A stretch of DNA of 64,000 nucleotides from Phoronis australis. Lineage: Eukaryota; Phoronida; Phoronidae. A program made the position numbers and the translations under genes. Every line of letters starts with the position of its first letter. Position 1 is the first letter of the stretch. The stretch lies in NCBI GenBank assembly GCA_002633005.1, contig NMRA01000157.1, positions 404,988 through 468,987 of the forward strand, read 5' to 3'. Below are positions 33,736 through 43,759 of this stretch, piece by piece. The notes below the pieces were generated by a model that was not told the origin of the DNA, did no database searches, and saw only the letters and a program-made list of their open reading frames with translations.

Positions 33736-35163
33736 TTTAACGTATTCGCCGTAATAACCGCCCATGCCCATATAAGCGCCCCCACCACGCGTTTTCAGAC
33801 TTTGCAGAAATAAGCGCCCAGTCCATGAACGTGTACGTGCGAAAAATGACGTACCTACGGTCCAAAAACTCAGCTACAGTAACGTCTTCAATTTATCAAA
33901 AAATTTTCCACAGGTCTACTAGACCCCCAGCGGCACTGCTACGTTTGCATTTAGCCGTGACTTTACACTTCAAAGTAACGCAGAGCTTCAAAAAGAACGC
34001 AACAGCGTTGCTAAGCTCTCGCGACGACCGTGTCCCACTAAGGTCTGACCTTTTAGTAGACACATCGAATGTCTCACGAGTAAAAATAACACGGTGTTAA
34101 ATGCACATGGCCAGGAAGCGCGCGCTACATACGTGAACCTGTCATCAAAGACATTAGTCAGGAACTATCCATTCATGAAACGGGTAGCATAGCATCGATA
34201 AGAAATGAATATTGGCACTAATTTCCGACACTTTCTAATACTATAAAACATGTTTGCATTGTTTTTGAGGTGGATTGTTTGATTAACCATAATTGGTTTT
34301 TTTAAGCCGAATATCTGATAAAATTACAACTGACAGTGAATGCTTACACTCCCCTACACTGAAAAATAATTGTCAGATAGTTACGTACGCATCCAGCTAC
34401 ACGGCGACTAGTATGGGTCTTACCGAGACAAATGTCGAAAGTTTTCAGCACGAGACTGGCAAGTGCTGAATGAAACACGCTCTGGTTTAGGCCTACTGCT
34501 TGTGCAAATTTCTTTAGCTAGTTAGACTGCGTGACTCTGGCCAAAAGACGGTCTCTGCTTTGGCAAAGAACTCTGGTGACACGCACGTGCTCGCTTACTC
34601 GCAGACTAACTTCAAAACAAACGTCACGTGACAACAACATGTGTGTTCGTCCAGACATTTTTCTCGCCGTGTTGCCGATCATACATGTAGATGGCACGAT
34701 GTTGCACAGACTTGTACTTAAACCTGCCGTTAATCCAGACTCCACAGGAACTTAAAAAATCTTAGAGACGTTACTTAAAAAATCTTAGAGACGTTACTTA
34801 TAAAACTTAATGAGGATTTCAGATAATTTGCTTGAGTCGAAACCATTTTTATTCAAGCATTGAAGTCGCCATATCGAAGACGGCGATTTCGAGGCAGTCA
34901 GTCGGCGATTTTTCACCCTGGGATTTCAGCACAATTTTCTGTAATATCGTAATTTAGCAGCAAAGTTGATAGCAATGCACCACAGTTTTGTTGAAAGTCT
35001 TTCATAGATTACATATACGTCACAGAGCGTAAATTTGATGAATCTTAGCTTCCGATTTCACCCGTTTCGGAGACCGGGTTTAAACCGCCTTGGGTTATAA
35101 TAAGCGCCCCCTGAACCGAACTTTTCTAAGCGCCCTGGGCGGTTATTACGGCGAATACGGTAT
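33736..35163 (-). mobile_element. TIR element with TATTCGCC-TAATAA ends, inverted copy
   Basis: Starts CGTATTCGCCGTAATAACCGCCC at 33736 and ends GGGCGGTTATTACGGCGAATACGG at 35163, better preserved than the forward copy. It lies within a larger insertion (33581-35271) whose flanking 150 and 110 bp are unrecognised. Partial copies of the same family occur at 54950-55280 and 62600-63110. Together with 31733-33256 it forms a large inverted repeat with a 480-bp spacer. Confidence 0.75.
34751..34796. repeat. 23-bp perfect tandem duplication
   Basis: Two identical copies of cttaaaaaatcttagagacg plus tta lie side by side inside the inverted TIR element. The forward copy has a single unit, so the duplication is recent. 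Confidence 0.9.
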
Positions 35164-35271
35164 AGTACATTGTCATTACCCTTAAACTATCCAGTAAGCA
35201 AACTCTTTACTTGTACTTCTAGGTCTCCACCATTCTTTCAATAAAAGTTGAAACGAAATGACGAATGTTTA

Positions 35272-35646
35272 TCTACTACGGACCTCGGTAAATTGGCCTG
35301 CAGAACTTTGTAGGCTACGGTGTGTCCAAATAACAGTAAATCCGTAACAGCGAAATAAAACAATACGTTTTTATAAGAACTCAGTGTATTTTTAAGGGTT
35401 TTACATCGAAGTTTGATGATTTATTGGTGTTAAACGATGAATTCAAGTGAAAAGCTGACACCAGTAACCCGTGTTGAGAATTGCTGAACAGACTGTGTGT
35501 GAAACCAATTACGTCATTGGATAAATTCAACACCTCCGTCTGCCATAAGGTGTCAGGTAACGCAACTGAACGTGCCGTTGTTGAGTAGAAGTACTCGATC
35601 TAAATTGATACAAAACAGGTTGTTTTTTGAGTGGCATTCTCCTTTA
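35272..35646 (+). mobile_element. Shell transposon copy 3, right end
   Basis: From ctactacggacct through ggctacggtgtgtcc and tttacatcgaagtttgatga to the right TIR (GAGTGGCATTCTCCTTTA), aligned with 23370-23718 of copy 2. Confidence 0.75.
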
Positions 35647-35654
35647 AAACAATT

Positions 35655-35870
35655 GATTCGGGAGGCCCACAATTCAGTTGTGTCGGATAGTGCATGTTCT
35701 AGTAAAGTATGTGGTCAAAATTGGTTAGATGATTACCTAGATTCCCTTTGTGGGTCTGATTACAGAAGGTTAAGCAATACCCAGGTGTGAAAGTGTTTAA
35801 GAATGATAGTGGTCACAACAGTCTTCCCTGGTTTAAATTTTCCGTTGTGGTCATCTTCACATGCAAAGAT
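35655..35870 (+). pseudogene. Retroelement protease region, 3' part of the split gag-protease relic
   Basis: Directly after the transposon's right flank the plus strand reads IREAHNSVVSDSACSSKVCG, then QNWLDDYLDSL. A D-S-A/G-C-S context preceded by hydrophobic residues is typical of the aspartic protease of Copia-like polyproteins, which release the mature proteins. A frameshift near 35790 is followed by VFKNDSGHN...LPWFKFSVVV in another frame, then conservation fades. It continues the gag relic ending at 21263: removing the nest restores one reading frame. No integrase or RT follows, so the original element was already truncated or later lost its 3' part. Confidence 0.6.
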
Positions 35871-35984
35871 GGATAAGTGTAATTTTTACTGTTTAATTAA
35901 GTCTGAATTAACATGTGCAAAGTATTTATGTGGCAGCCCGTCTTGAAATCTGGTATTTGCCATAGCAAATTTGAGGTGTTCAAC

Positions 35985-36200
35985 ATATGATCTTTTGACT
36001 GAGCTGGGTAGAAGGTACAATATACCTCAACCAGAAAGAATTTGTAAAGTTTGAAATTGAAACAGAGATACACATTCTATTGGATTGTCTTCTCCTTTTT
36101 GACCTACGGAAATATCTATAACCACAATGTATTGTTAGAAATAGAAACATTAAGGTACTTTTAGGTTATACAGAATTTGTTAAATGCACGACACTTTTCA
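35985..36200 (+). pseudogene. LINE C-terminal fragment, degraded
   Basis: Shifting frames give GRRYNIPQPERIC, then EIETEIHILLDCLLLFDLRK, then YL. A Cys-rich finger ending in E-x-x-H-x-L-x-x-C followed by a L/F-x-x-x-R is the usual carboxyl end of many non-LTR retrotransposon polyproteins. No RT is adjacent. Short and frameshifted, so only a likely call. Confidence 0.4.
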
Positions 36201-36458
36201 TTGTTCACGGTCTTTATTCCGTTGCGTTCATACTTTCTGAACAAAACTCTACTCTCAACTGAACATAGATACAGTAACTGACCTAGCGACATAATTAAAA
36301 GACACACGATATTTCAAAACATACTTGTTTCATTCTCAAGTGAAGATAAAATGACGCATTAATGCCACCACTGAGTATAAGCTGACGACACACGCAGTGA
36401 GACACGGCGGGAGTGAAATACTGCAAAGAATGACTAATGAATTGGGGTAACAGGAAAG

Positions 36459-37127
36459 TCACGCAAACAAGTGTAACATGCGACGTGACCCTGTTTGCTG
36501 CTCATTCAAAACAGGCCTCTCAAAAGCAATTAAAAGGGACTCTAATACTTTCAAACGCAGCACATCTTGCTCCACGTAGCGAATTGACGTGTTTTCCACA
36601 ATTTCTTGACGGGTGATTTTACGTGCGTGGTATTGCAGAAAATGATCTTGAATGGCGCCATTTTGAAGATGCATGGATAACCGACGGGAAAGACTGCAAA
36701 CCGTTTGACCAATGTAACATTGTTTGACGTTTGAACGAAGACATTCGTTCATAGGGCATACAAATTCACAAACAACACTACACTGTGCAACGGGGCGGAC
36801 CGTCGCTTTAAAAATGTTATTTTTCATGACCAAGCTGGAGGACTTCCTATTCCGATAATAAATAATAACATCAAAGTAATCATCAGGCTTACAAACTTTA
36901 ACATTGTCCCTTATGATTTTCTTAATGGCATGTTCGTCCTGGAGGTAATTATTAGACATGACATTTTTGTAAAATATCTTTTTGGTGACACCAGTCCGAC
37001 GTGCGGGGACTTCATAGCCAATTCTGGACATAAATCGCTTAATATGGAAATCCACAAAAGCATTGGTATACCAACTATTCACCAGTGTTTGTCTTATGCG
37101 ATCTACCAGACATAAGTTTCCAGTTTA
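36459..37127 (-). pseudogene. GIY-YIG endonuclease region of a Penelope-like or related retroelement
   Basis: A 207-codon minus-strand frame, open a further 15 codons upstream. The N-terminal half (residues 1-100) contains FHIKRFMSRIGYEVP and IIYYRNRKSSSLVMKNN. The C-terminal half is a GIY-YIG-type nuclease: VVCEFVCPMNEC, then CYIGQTVCSLSRRLSMHLQN with GAIQDHF, then a glutamate-containing VLRLKVLESLLI. In Penelope-like elements this nuclease follows the RT and cuts target DNA. I see no RT upstream (37128-38139), so the element is 5'-truncated or the domain stands alone. The frame itself is unbroken. Confidence 0.65.
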
Positions 37128-38139
37128 AAACTTTGTATTAATTGTTTCCGCCAAAAAGTTATGGTGAAATTTAGTGAGACATATCTCTACTTACTATTCT
37201 GCACGATTCAACAGTTTTCGCCAAATTTAGGCCTCGTAGTTGTTACCTATTAAGTGATAAATGTGCTCATAATTCCCGTTGGACTTAGTCTCATTTCCAG
37301 TGGCACCAACAACATAGCCACTTTTGCTGAACTGAAAGGCATGTTCAATCAGATACTTTGTAATTTGTGAAGATTCAACATTGATACATTTTGACAGATG
37401 TTGCTACAAAAAAGGAACTAGCATCTTCAGGCAACATTATTTGGTGCCTTGGGTTTGCTATTAATACATAAATTTAAAAAAAAACATCATACAGTTGAAA
37501 ATCAAGTTCACTAGAAGTTAATTCATTTCATGAGTTCTGGCAATTCTGTCAAATTACAATTATCGATGTGGTTCAGTTGTGCTCACTTTCTTTGTACTCA
37601 CTGCTTAATAAATAAAAAAATGATAAACATTTTGTATTGGACTTAATTTTGTCATACTTATGTGCTCCAACGAGCCCCCTATTTGCAGAAATGAAAAAAG
37701 GTCTGCCTCAGTCAGAGAAGCATGAACTCCAAAAAAAGTAGAAAACGAGACATAAGTCAACTAGAAGGCAGGAAGTACCAAAATTTGGTGTCTGCAATTC
37801 ATAGCTCTGAACATACCCAGTGAAACTTACGGTAAAAGGTACACATTCTCAATAACTCCAGCCCCCCATTTTTTAGGCTTTGTGCGCTCATGCAAAGTCT
37901 GGGCAAATCTCTCTTGAAAACCAGCAACTTCGCACAGTTCACCAGAAGACCCCAAGTTAAATAAACCTCATTTGAGCGAGTGCTGTGGCCAGGGACCGGG
38001 TAGGCCTAGGGGTAACCTTGGCGCAAAGCTGTATACTTTAAGATGTATTTTGACGATAATCTTCATACTGGTAGCTGACAGGCTAGCAGTAACCTAAGGG
38101 CTGCCGCAGCAGTGTGACACAGGAGTAACTAGCCCATAA
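37128..38139. other. No gene recognised
   Basis: If the GIY-YIG relic were a complete Penelope-like element its RT would lie here on the minus strand; I could not find palm motifs. Otherwise anonymous. Confidence 0.4.
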
Positions 38140-38436
38140 TTTTATGCAAGTGTCTGAAACTACCTTTGCATTTATGATTTGAACATTTTACTTCGACAAA
38201 ACAGCTTACGACCGCATGCCTTTACCATTTGCCAGTGTCTGCAGTGGCGGATCTAGGATATCACAAGGGGGGGCCCAACATTTTGTCCGGCTGCAAACAT
38301 TTGCGCAAACTGAACAATTGTAGATGCGCATAGCACCGAATGGGGGGAAATTTTTCTGTTTTTACCTCTAAATATCAAGCATTTTCGTTGATTCCTGAAG
38401 TATTATCCAAGAAAAAAAGGCAAAAAAAGAACGTGT

Positions 38437-38508
38437 CAAGTACAAAGACTCGAACTCACGACCTGGCAGATAGAGCGCGCGTGCGTTACCACTACACCAC
38501 CACGACTT
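38437..38508 (-). ncRNA. tRNA-like sequence (pseudo-tRNA or SINE head)
   Basis: On the minus strand TGGTGTAGTGGTAACGCAC matches an A box and D-arm, and GAGTTCGAGTC a B box and T-loop, at correct spacing of about 35 bp. Acceptor and anticodon stems pair poorly, so this is not a working tRNA. RNA polymerase III promoter boxes are what is preserved, as in tRNA-derived SINEs. Confidence 0.55.
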
Positions 38509-38711
38509 AACTCGTACTAAAAGACCTACTTGTTTATGGTCCACAGCGTTTGCGCGCGAAACCTACTTCTTTTTATAATGCTTATTACACGTTTTATATT
38601 TTGTGCCATCAATTCTTAACAAATTTGTCGTACTTGAAATAGTCTTCAAATGCCCAAAAGACCAAATCCATTTTTCGTGTTGGCAATAATGACGGGATTG
38701 CTTTGGAAATC

Positions 38712-38754
38712 NNNNNNNNNNNNNNNNNNNNNNNNNNNNNNNNNNNNNNNNNNN
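38712..38754. other. Sequencing gap (43 N)
   Basis: Unresolved bases within the CAGTGGCGG-ended element. Open frames reported across it are meaningless. Confidence 0.98.
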
Positions 38755-39589
38755 GCCTGGGATACCGCGGGAGAGCCTATACTTAGCCATAGTTCCGTTG
38801 CGAATGCGCCGTGTTCCGAATTTGACACTTGAAATTGGATTTGAGCCCCCCCCCCAACATTAAAACTGCACACATTTAAATCTTTTTTCATCCGTATAAT
38901 TTTAATTACCGGGGTTAATTAATAAACTCACCATTTCCCTATGCTCTTACTGTTTTATTTTTTGCGGCAGCCAAGGGGGGGGATGGGCCCCCTGGCCCCC
39001 CCCCCTAAATCCGCCTGTGGTCTGGTCTAGGTCCGCACGGAGTCCGATCGGCTGCATGCCCAAGTCTGACAAACTAATTTCTATCAAAATTTATTCGCCA
39101 AATTTCGTCAGCAATTTCCATACAATTGTCTGTATCTTTTGATTTTATTAACGTTTAGGCGAGCTGCTGATTATTATGCAGGCTGGTAACAGACACTGCT
39201 CCAGTCGCAAAGACAGCGTATAGTAAACCTGGGTTCCTGAATGAATTGTACTTCTGGGTTTGCGGTAAGTTCAAAATGGCGGTGTGTTCTTCGGGTCCGA
39301 ATCGTGAGTGGTGCATTTATTTAAACTTTGTTGTGTATTAGTTATAGGGTAGCTACTTCTTGGATCCTAATAACATCCTCTAATCATGTAATATGGGCTA
39401 ACAAGGTGTGCTTCTTAGACTTTAAAGATCCCTGCAGGGTTGGCAGGGGAAGATGTTATTATTAAGACAGATGTGATTGATTCAGAGATACCTCTGCTCC
39501 TGTAGAAGGAGCCTATGAAAATTGCCAAGGTCAAATTGAACGTTATGTTAGTTTATGAGTAAGCGACCAGGGGAACTGTGCATTTTATT

Positions 39590-40200
39590 GGCGAATGTTT
39601 TCGGCTTCTTTTGCAAATTTTTGGATGTGCCGAAGAAAGTTTCGGACCACAGCATAACGTGTGATAAAATGTCACGACAGTGTAGTTTCTACTAATTATT
39701 AGATGATCAACTTGCCAAACTTTGTGGTGGAAAACAAATTTTTAAAGAAAGATGTGGTTGCTTTCAAATATCCACGACAAAATCCCTGATATCGCACTGC
39801 TGCACTGGTCAGTCTAGTTGTTTAAGCGAGCAAGCCGCAGTCTCAGCAGACGACCGTGATTTGGATACGTGCATGTCATTTTTTTATCGCAAAAGAGAAC
39901 AAATGTGAAAATGACAACCCTATTAATCGCCAACCGACGGCCACGTCTTACTTTCAGCAAAGTAGTTATTGAGTCGCCAAGAAATTCTCAAACCCTTTAC
40001 TTGTTTCTGGGGCTACTTGTGCAACAGACGAGTCGTCAGTAGCATGTCCAACGTAAAGTGTAGGCCTACTCCAGCGATAAGTAAACTCACGCGTGCGCAC
40101 CAATCCAAAGCTACACACCAAAATAAAATTCAGGGACAGTCTTAAATGAAAGAGTATACCGGCTTGGCTCGCTCGGGTACCAATGATTTATTTGACAATC
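39590..40200 (+). repeat. Dispersed repeat family R2, copy 1
   Basis: Same order and strand as 54020-54580. Shared blocks include gccgaagaaagtttcgg, tcaactt.ccaaac.ttgtggtgga, atatccacgacaa.atccctga, gtaaagtgtaggcctactcc and atgaaagagtataccggctt. No coding content. The two copies are about 80-85% alike by eye. Confidence 0.75.
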
Positions 40201-40559
40201 TGTGCCCATAGCCAGCTATTGCAAATAAACAGGTAGACACGAAATTATGGTTAGCGAACTTTTTATTCTATTCTTCATGCACACCACCGCCATTATATCG
40301 CTTTCCGGAACACGCCGGAAAATAATTTTCATATTCAAAAAGAATCATGTTCTTGCTGAAGTGGGCAATTATAAACAAAATTATTGTGGGTGGTTCGATC
40401 CGCCTGAAAGTCGTCGCCCGTTATCTTCATATAAATTCACTTGCTAAATTTAATAAAGTTCCTGCAGAGGGTTTGGAGATACAGCTACCACTACGAGGCC
40501 CCACAGTAGTCATTCGCCATCATCAAACGTCCTCTTCACAATGAAAACATGTACGCCAA

Positions 40560-41850
40560 TTTTCGAACCCATCCCTATAATGATTTGGTTGATAGAGGGG
40601 TGGACGCCGAAAACAAGATTTGAAGACAGCAAAAATGGCCACCAGGTGGCGCAAAATAACTAAATTCCAACCAAAACAGGAAGATAGCGTCATCTCATCA
40701 ATCGATATGTATATTCAAAATTTTATGAAAATCTGTTGAGGACCTTTGAAGATACAGACTGATAAACGTAAAAAACTAGAATTTCCACTAGGGGGCACGC
40801 CAGTAGTCAGATCCGTCTGAAAGTCGTCGTAGTCCGTTGTCAACATCATATAAATACTATTGCTAAATTAAGTAAAGATCCTGCAAACAGTTTAATAGAA
40901 ACAGGCATGAGCGCAAACAAACAAAATTGCCACGTCTTCAGCCGTCCACTTCATAGGAAAAACATACATGCAATTTTTCACAATATCCTGAAAACGGATT
41001 GGTTGATAGACAAGTGGATGGCAAAAAACAGACTCAAAAACAGTAAAAATGGCCACTAAGAGGCAAAAACAAGAGGTCAAATCCATCTGAAAATATGGAA
41101 AAATAGTGTTGCCTCATTAACAGATGCCAGTAAGGCAAATTTTATGAAAATACATTGAGGACCTTTAAACATACAGACGTAAACGTAAAAAAATTGCCAC
41201 TAGGTGGCACACCAGTAGTCAGATCTGTCTGAAAGTCATCGTCCTATGTTGTTAACATCATATAAATACACTTGCTAAATTTGGTAAAGATCCTGCAAAC
41301 GGTTTAGGAGATACAGCCATAGGCGAAAAAAATTCCACTAGGAGGCGCTACATTAATCGAAGTCGTCGGAAAATCATCGTCAGCCGTCCACCTCATAATA
41401 AGGACACACATGCCAATTTTCACAATCATCCTTTGAGCATGTTTGGTTAAGGAAAGGACGCAAAAAACAGACTTGAAAACAGTACAAATGGCCACTAGGT
41501 GGTGCAAACTACATTGAATCCATCTGAAAACGGGAGGATAGCGTCATCTCACTAATAGGTGCCTATATACCAAATTTTATGAAGATCTGTTCAGGACTTT
41601 TGAGATAGAGATAACTGCAAAAAAATAAAATTGCCACAAGGGGGCTCATCGGTAGTCCGATCTATCCAACAGTTCGCTCATGTCGTCCAGTCCACGGAAA
41701 GAACCCAGTCATGCAAAATTTCATGAGCATACGTCAAGGCATTTTGGAGATAGAGCAGTGGACGCCGGATGGATGGATGGATGGATGGATGGATGGATGG
41801 ATGGATGGATGGATGGATATGACATCCACATATAAATATGTGGACGCAAA
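40560..41850 (+). repeat. Degenerate tandem array, family R3 (units about 410-440 bp), block 1
   Basis: Three successive units each contain, in order: attgccactagggggcac with a gtagtc and gatc.gtc.gaaagtc; a phrase ending aagatcctgcaaacggttta; gccactagg(a/t)ggcgc; gtttggttgata; aacagtaaaaatggccacta; and caaattttatgaaaatc.gtt. The period is about 410 to 436 bp. The block ends at a GGAT microsatellite and a short hairpin (tccacatat-aa-atatgtgga, 41825-41844). Repeated minus-strand ORFs such as 40892-41086 and 41304-41507 follow from the periodicity and are not genes. Confidence 0.75.
41767..41818 (+). repeat. (GGAT)13 microsatellite
   Basis: Thirteen uninterrupted GGAT units at the end of array block 1, corresponding to a ggacggacggacgg stretch at the same place in block 2 (about 44675-44695). 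Confidence 0.98.
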
Positions 41851-42529
41851 AAAACCAAACCCCAGCTTTGTTTTATACCTCCAAAAGAAGTCAAGACTAG
41901 TGTCATGTGCGTCATTTTGTGACTGATCAATTTTTCGAGTATATTTAAGGTATTGAAGATCCAACTTGAATTACCCGATGGAAACCACACGGATTCGGGA
42001 ATTATTTCGAGGCTTTGCATTTCATGGAAAACTAATTGTTGAGTTAAGTTAAACAGGAAAAGTCCAGCATTTTTGTTGACACATTTGCACTGATTTGTAC
42101 CTGCGCATTCGCATACATCATTCGTATAGGGTAACGTTTCAAGGACTTTTTGCAACTCAATGTTTTTCAAACGTCGAGATAAGTTGCAAAGCTTGGGAGG
42201 GAGTTTGCACTAAAAGTTAGTTTGAAACTTTAAGGACCTTGATGACAATTATATAGCAGGCCAAACTTAGCAAAATCGTGGATATTTTTCAACGAACGTT
42301 TTCGCCCTTTTCACATTGTAAACTTAGCTACTCAAATGCAGTGTCGGTTAGAGACCACTGATTCAACTTTCACGTCAGCAACAGCCTTTGAATGTCGGTT
42401 ATGAAGAAAGTAATGCCGTACCTGCAGGTAAGAACTCAATTCTGCGACCTGAAATTTGAGAGCATATAACACCACAGGAAAGAGCATAATCTAAACATTA
42501 TCCCGATGATCTAAAAAAGCTGTTTTGGC

Positions 42530-42750
42530 GCGTAAAAATGGCGGGAACATTTTTCAACCTGGCAATTATGAATTCGAGCTGAAAATGCGACCTGGCGATT
42601 TTCATAGCGTCGAGCCCATTTTGGACACCCCATTTTCCAAATCCTGGATAAAGCCTTGGTTCACATACGCAAACTCAGAGGTGCAACGCAAACAGCTAGC
42701 TTCAAGAGGTACATACAAGACTCATGAAATAAAATTAAATACAGTTTGAC
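42530..42750 (-). repeat. Fragment related to 46590-46650 and to ends near 53705
   Basis: cccattttggacacc followed by aaatcctggataaagcc.tggt recurs at about 46605-46650. tgcgacctgg and gcgtcgagcc resemble, in inverted orientation, gggctcgacataacg at 53703 onward. Probably pieces of a small DNA element; the 74-codon ORF here is a by-product. Confidence 0.4.
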
Positions 42751-42869
42751 CACTGATGGTTGGCACAGTAGGGACCCATAGGTAGAATTGATACAATCTC
42801 AAAACATATTGCCAAATCATTGAAGTCTCAATTCTAAAGAGATGTAAAAAAAACTTACCTATTAATGAA

Positions 42870-43560
42870 AAGGAGTGGATGTGTACCAAATTCACATCTT
42901 TTGTTATGCTCTGTCTGAGTCAAAATTAAAATGTTATCAGACAATGGTGAAAAAAGCCCGTTGCACTTGAACTCATCCATTAACCTTGCACATTAACACC
43001 ACGTTCTCATGCCGGTTTTCTAGATCGTGATCTGGAAATACTTATACCCAAAATGGTCAACATGAGGCCCTTTAGTGGGAAAAAAATGAATGGTACAAGC
43101 AGAGGCTTTGACAATGACATCCATCAATCTGTTCTTTAAATGTCATCCACAAAAGATCTTTCATAAAATGGCCACTATGAGGTGATGCAGAGGCTGAATC
43201 CTTCGGAAATCAAATGGTGCCAGTGGATTGACATGCACAAATCTCTGTTTTTCGTTTCATTGAAATCCGTCAATTGGTTCTTTAGATATCGTCTTAATTT
43301 GTTCTTTACCAACAGCTTAAAAACCTCTTTTTGAGAACACAATGGTCACTAGGTACTGCAGAGGTCGAATCCGCCCAAAATTAACAAGAGCAACGCAGAA
43401 CGTTGAAATGCGCCCACAATTGCACCGCATACGGTATCCTTCTAGGGTTGTTTATTGGTACCATAAAGTGGCCAGTAGAGGGCATATATGTAGTGTGTTG
43501 TACTTTGCAAAATGGAAAGGCATGGTCATTGTCTCCTCAACAGGCTAGGGGCAAAATGTG
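42870..43560 (+). repeat. Degenerate tandem array, family R4, block 1
   Basis: Loosely repeated blocks with aaaatggccactatgaggt, ctgaatccttcggaaatcaa, ttgacat and cattgaaatccgtcaattgg followed by ttctttagatatc. The same order recurs in 44746-45560. Related in wording to R3 (ggccactagg...) but with a different period. No coding content. Confidence 0.55.
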
Positions 43561-43759
43561 AGTGATGTTCATAATACAAGCACATCCTATACATCAGTTG
43601 CATAAAGCACCACAGAAATATAGAATTAAAAACAAATTTACCAACATACGAGGTTAGCACAGCATTAGAATGCCAGAAACAAATTTCTACTTGGAACTTT
43701 TCCTTCATAGTCACGAAGTAACACAAAGTATACACCTGAAGACCTATGAAAATACAGAG

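Larger units (their letters stand above)
21264..35646 (+). mobile_element. THAP-domain TIR transposon, copy 3: shell of a 14.4-kb nested insertion
   Basis: Left TIR TAAGGGAGAATGCCACCC at 21264 and right TIR (reverse complement TAAAGGAGAATGCCACTC) ending at 35646 bound one transposon. Its own 1.7 kb survives as 21264-21300, 27262-28093, 31550-31732, 33257-33580 and 35272-35646, in the same order as the uninterrupted copy at 22057. Flanking 8-mers aaccaact (21256-21263) and aaacaatt (35647-35654) agree at 6 of 8 positions. Removing the element and one 8-mer joins the gag and protease relics in the same reading frame. An 8-bp duplication plus a THAP domain suggests the P superfamily; that is inference. 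The shell was entered by a LINE, a second THAP element and two TIR elements. Confidence 0.8.
38242..39019. mobile_element. CAGTGGCGG-ended non-autonomous DNA element (hAT-like?)
   Basis: Left end CAGTGGCGGATCTAGG and right end (reverse complement CACAGGCGGATTTAGGGG) are imperfect inverted repeats. Runs of G inside the left end and of C inside the right end complete the symmetry. The sequence gtctg lies immediately outside both ends. The element interrupts repeat R1, whose other copy shows the unoccupied site. It contains a tRNA-like segment and a 43-base sequencing gap. No transposase is seen. Similar CAGTGGCGGAT termini are common in animal non-autonomous elements; the hAT label is inference. 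Confidence 0.65.
38140..39400 (+). repeat. Dispersed repeat family R1, copy with an internal insertion
   Basis: Matches 290-775 over both flanks of the internal element at 38242-39019. Before it, tgtctgaaactacctttgc and aaaacagct; after it, tttgattttatta, gttcctgaatg and aaaatggcggtgtgttcttcgg. No protein is implied. Confidence 0.65.

Noticed and set aside
32184-34745. ORFs sharing an STCMIGN peptide in the two TATTCGCC elements
   Set aside because: They arise because the elements are inverted copies. The frames diverge by frameshift and lack any domain.
38563-38891. ORFs that run across the 43-base N gap
   Set aside because: The translation crosses unknown bases, and the surrounding sequence is a non-coding DNA element.
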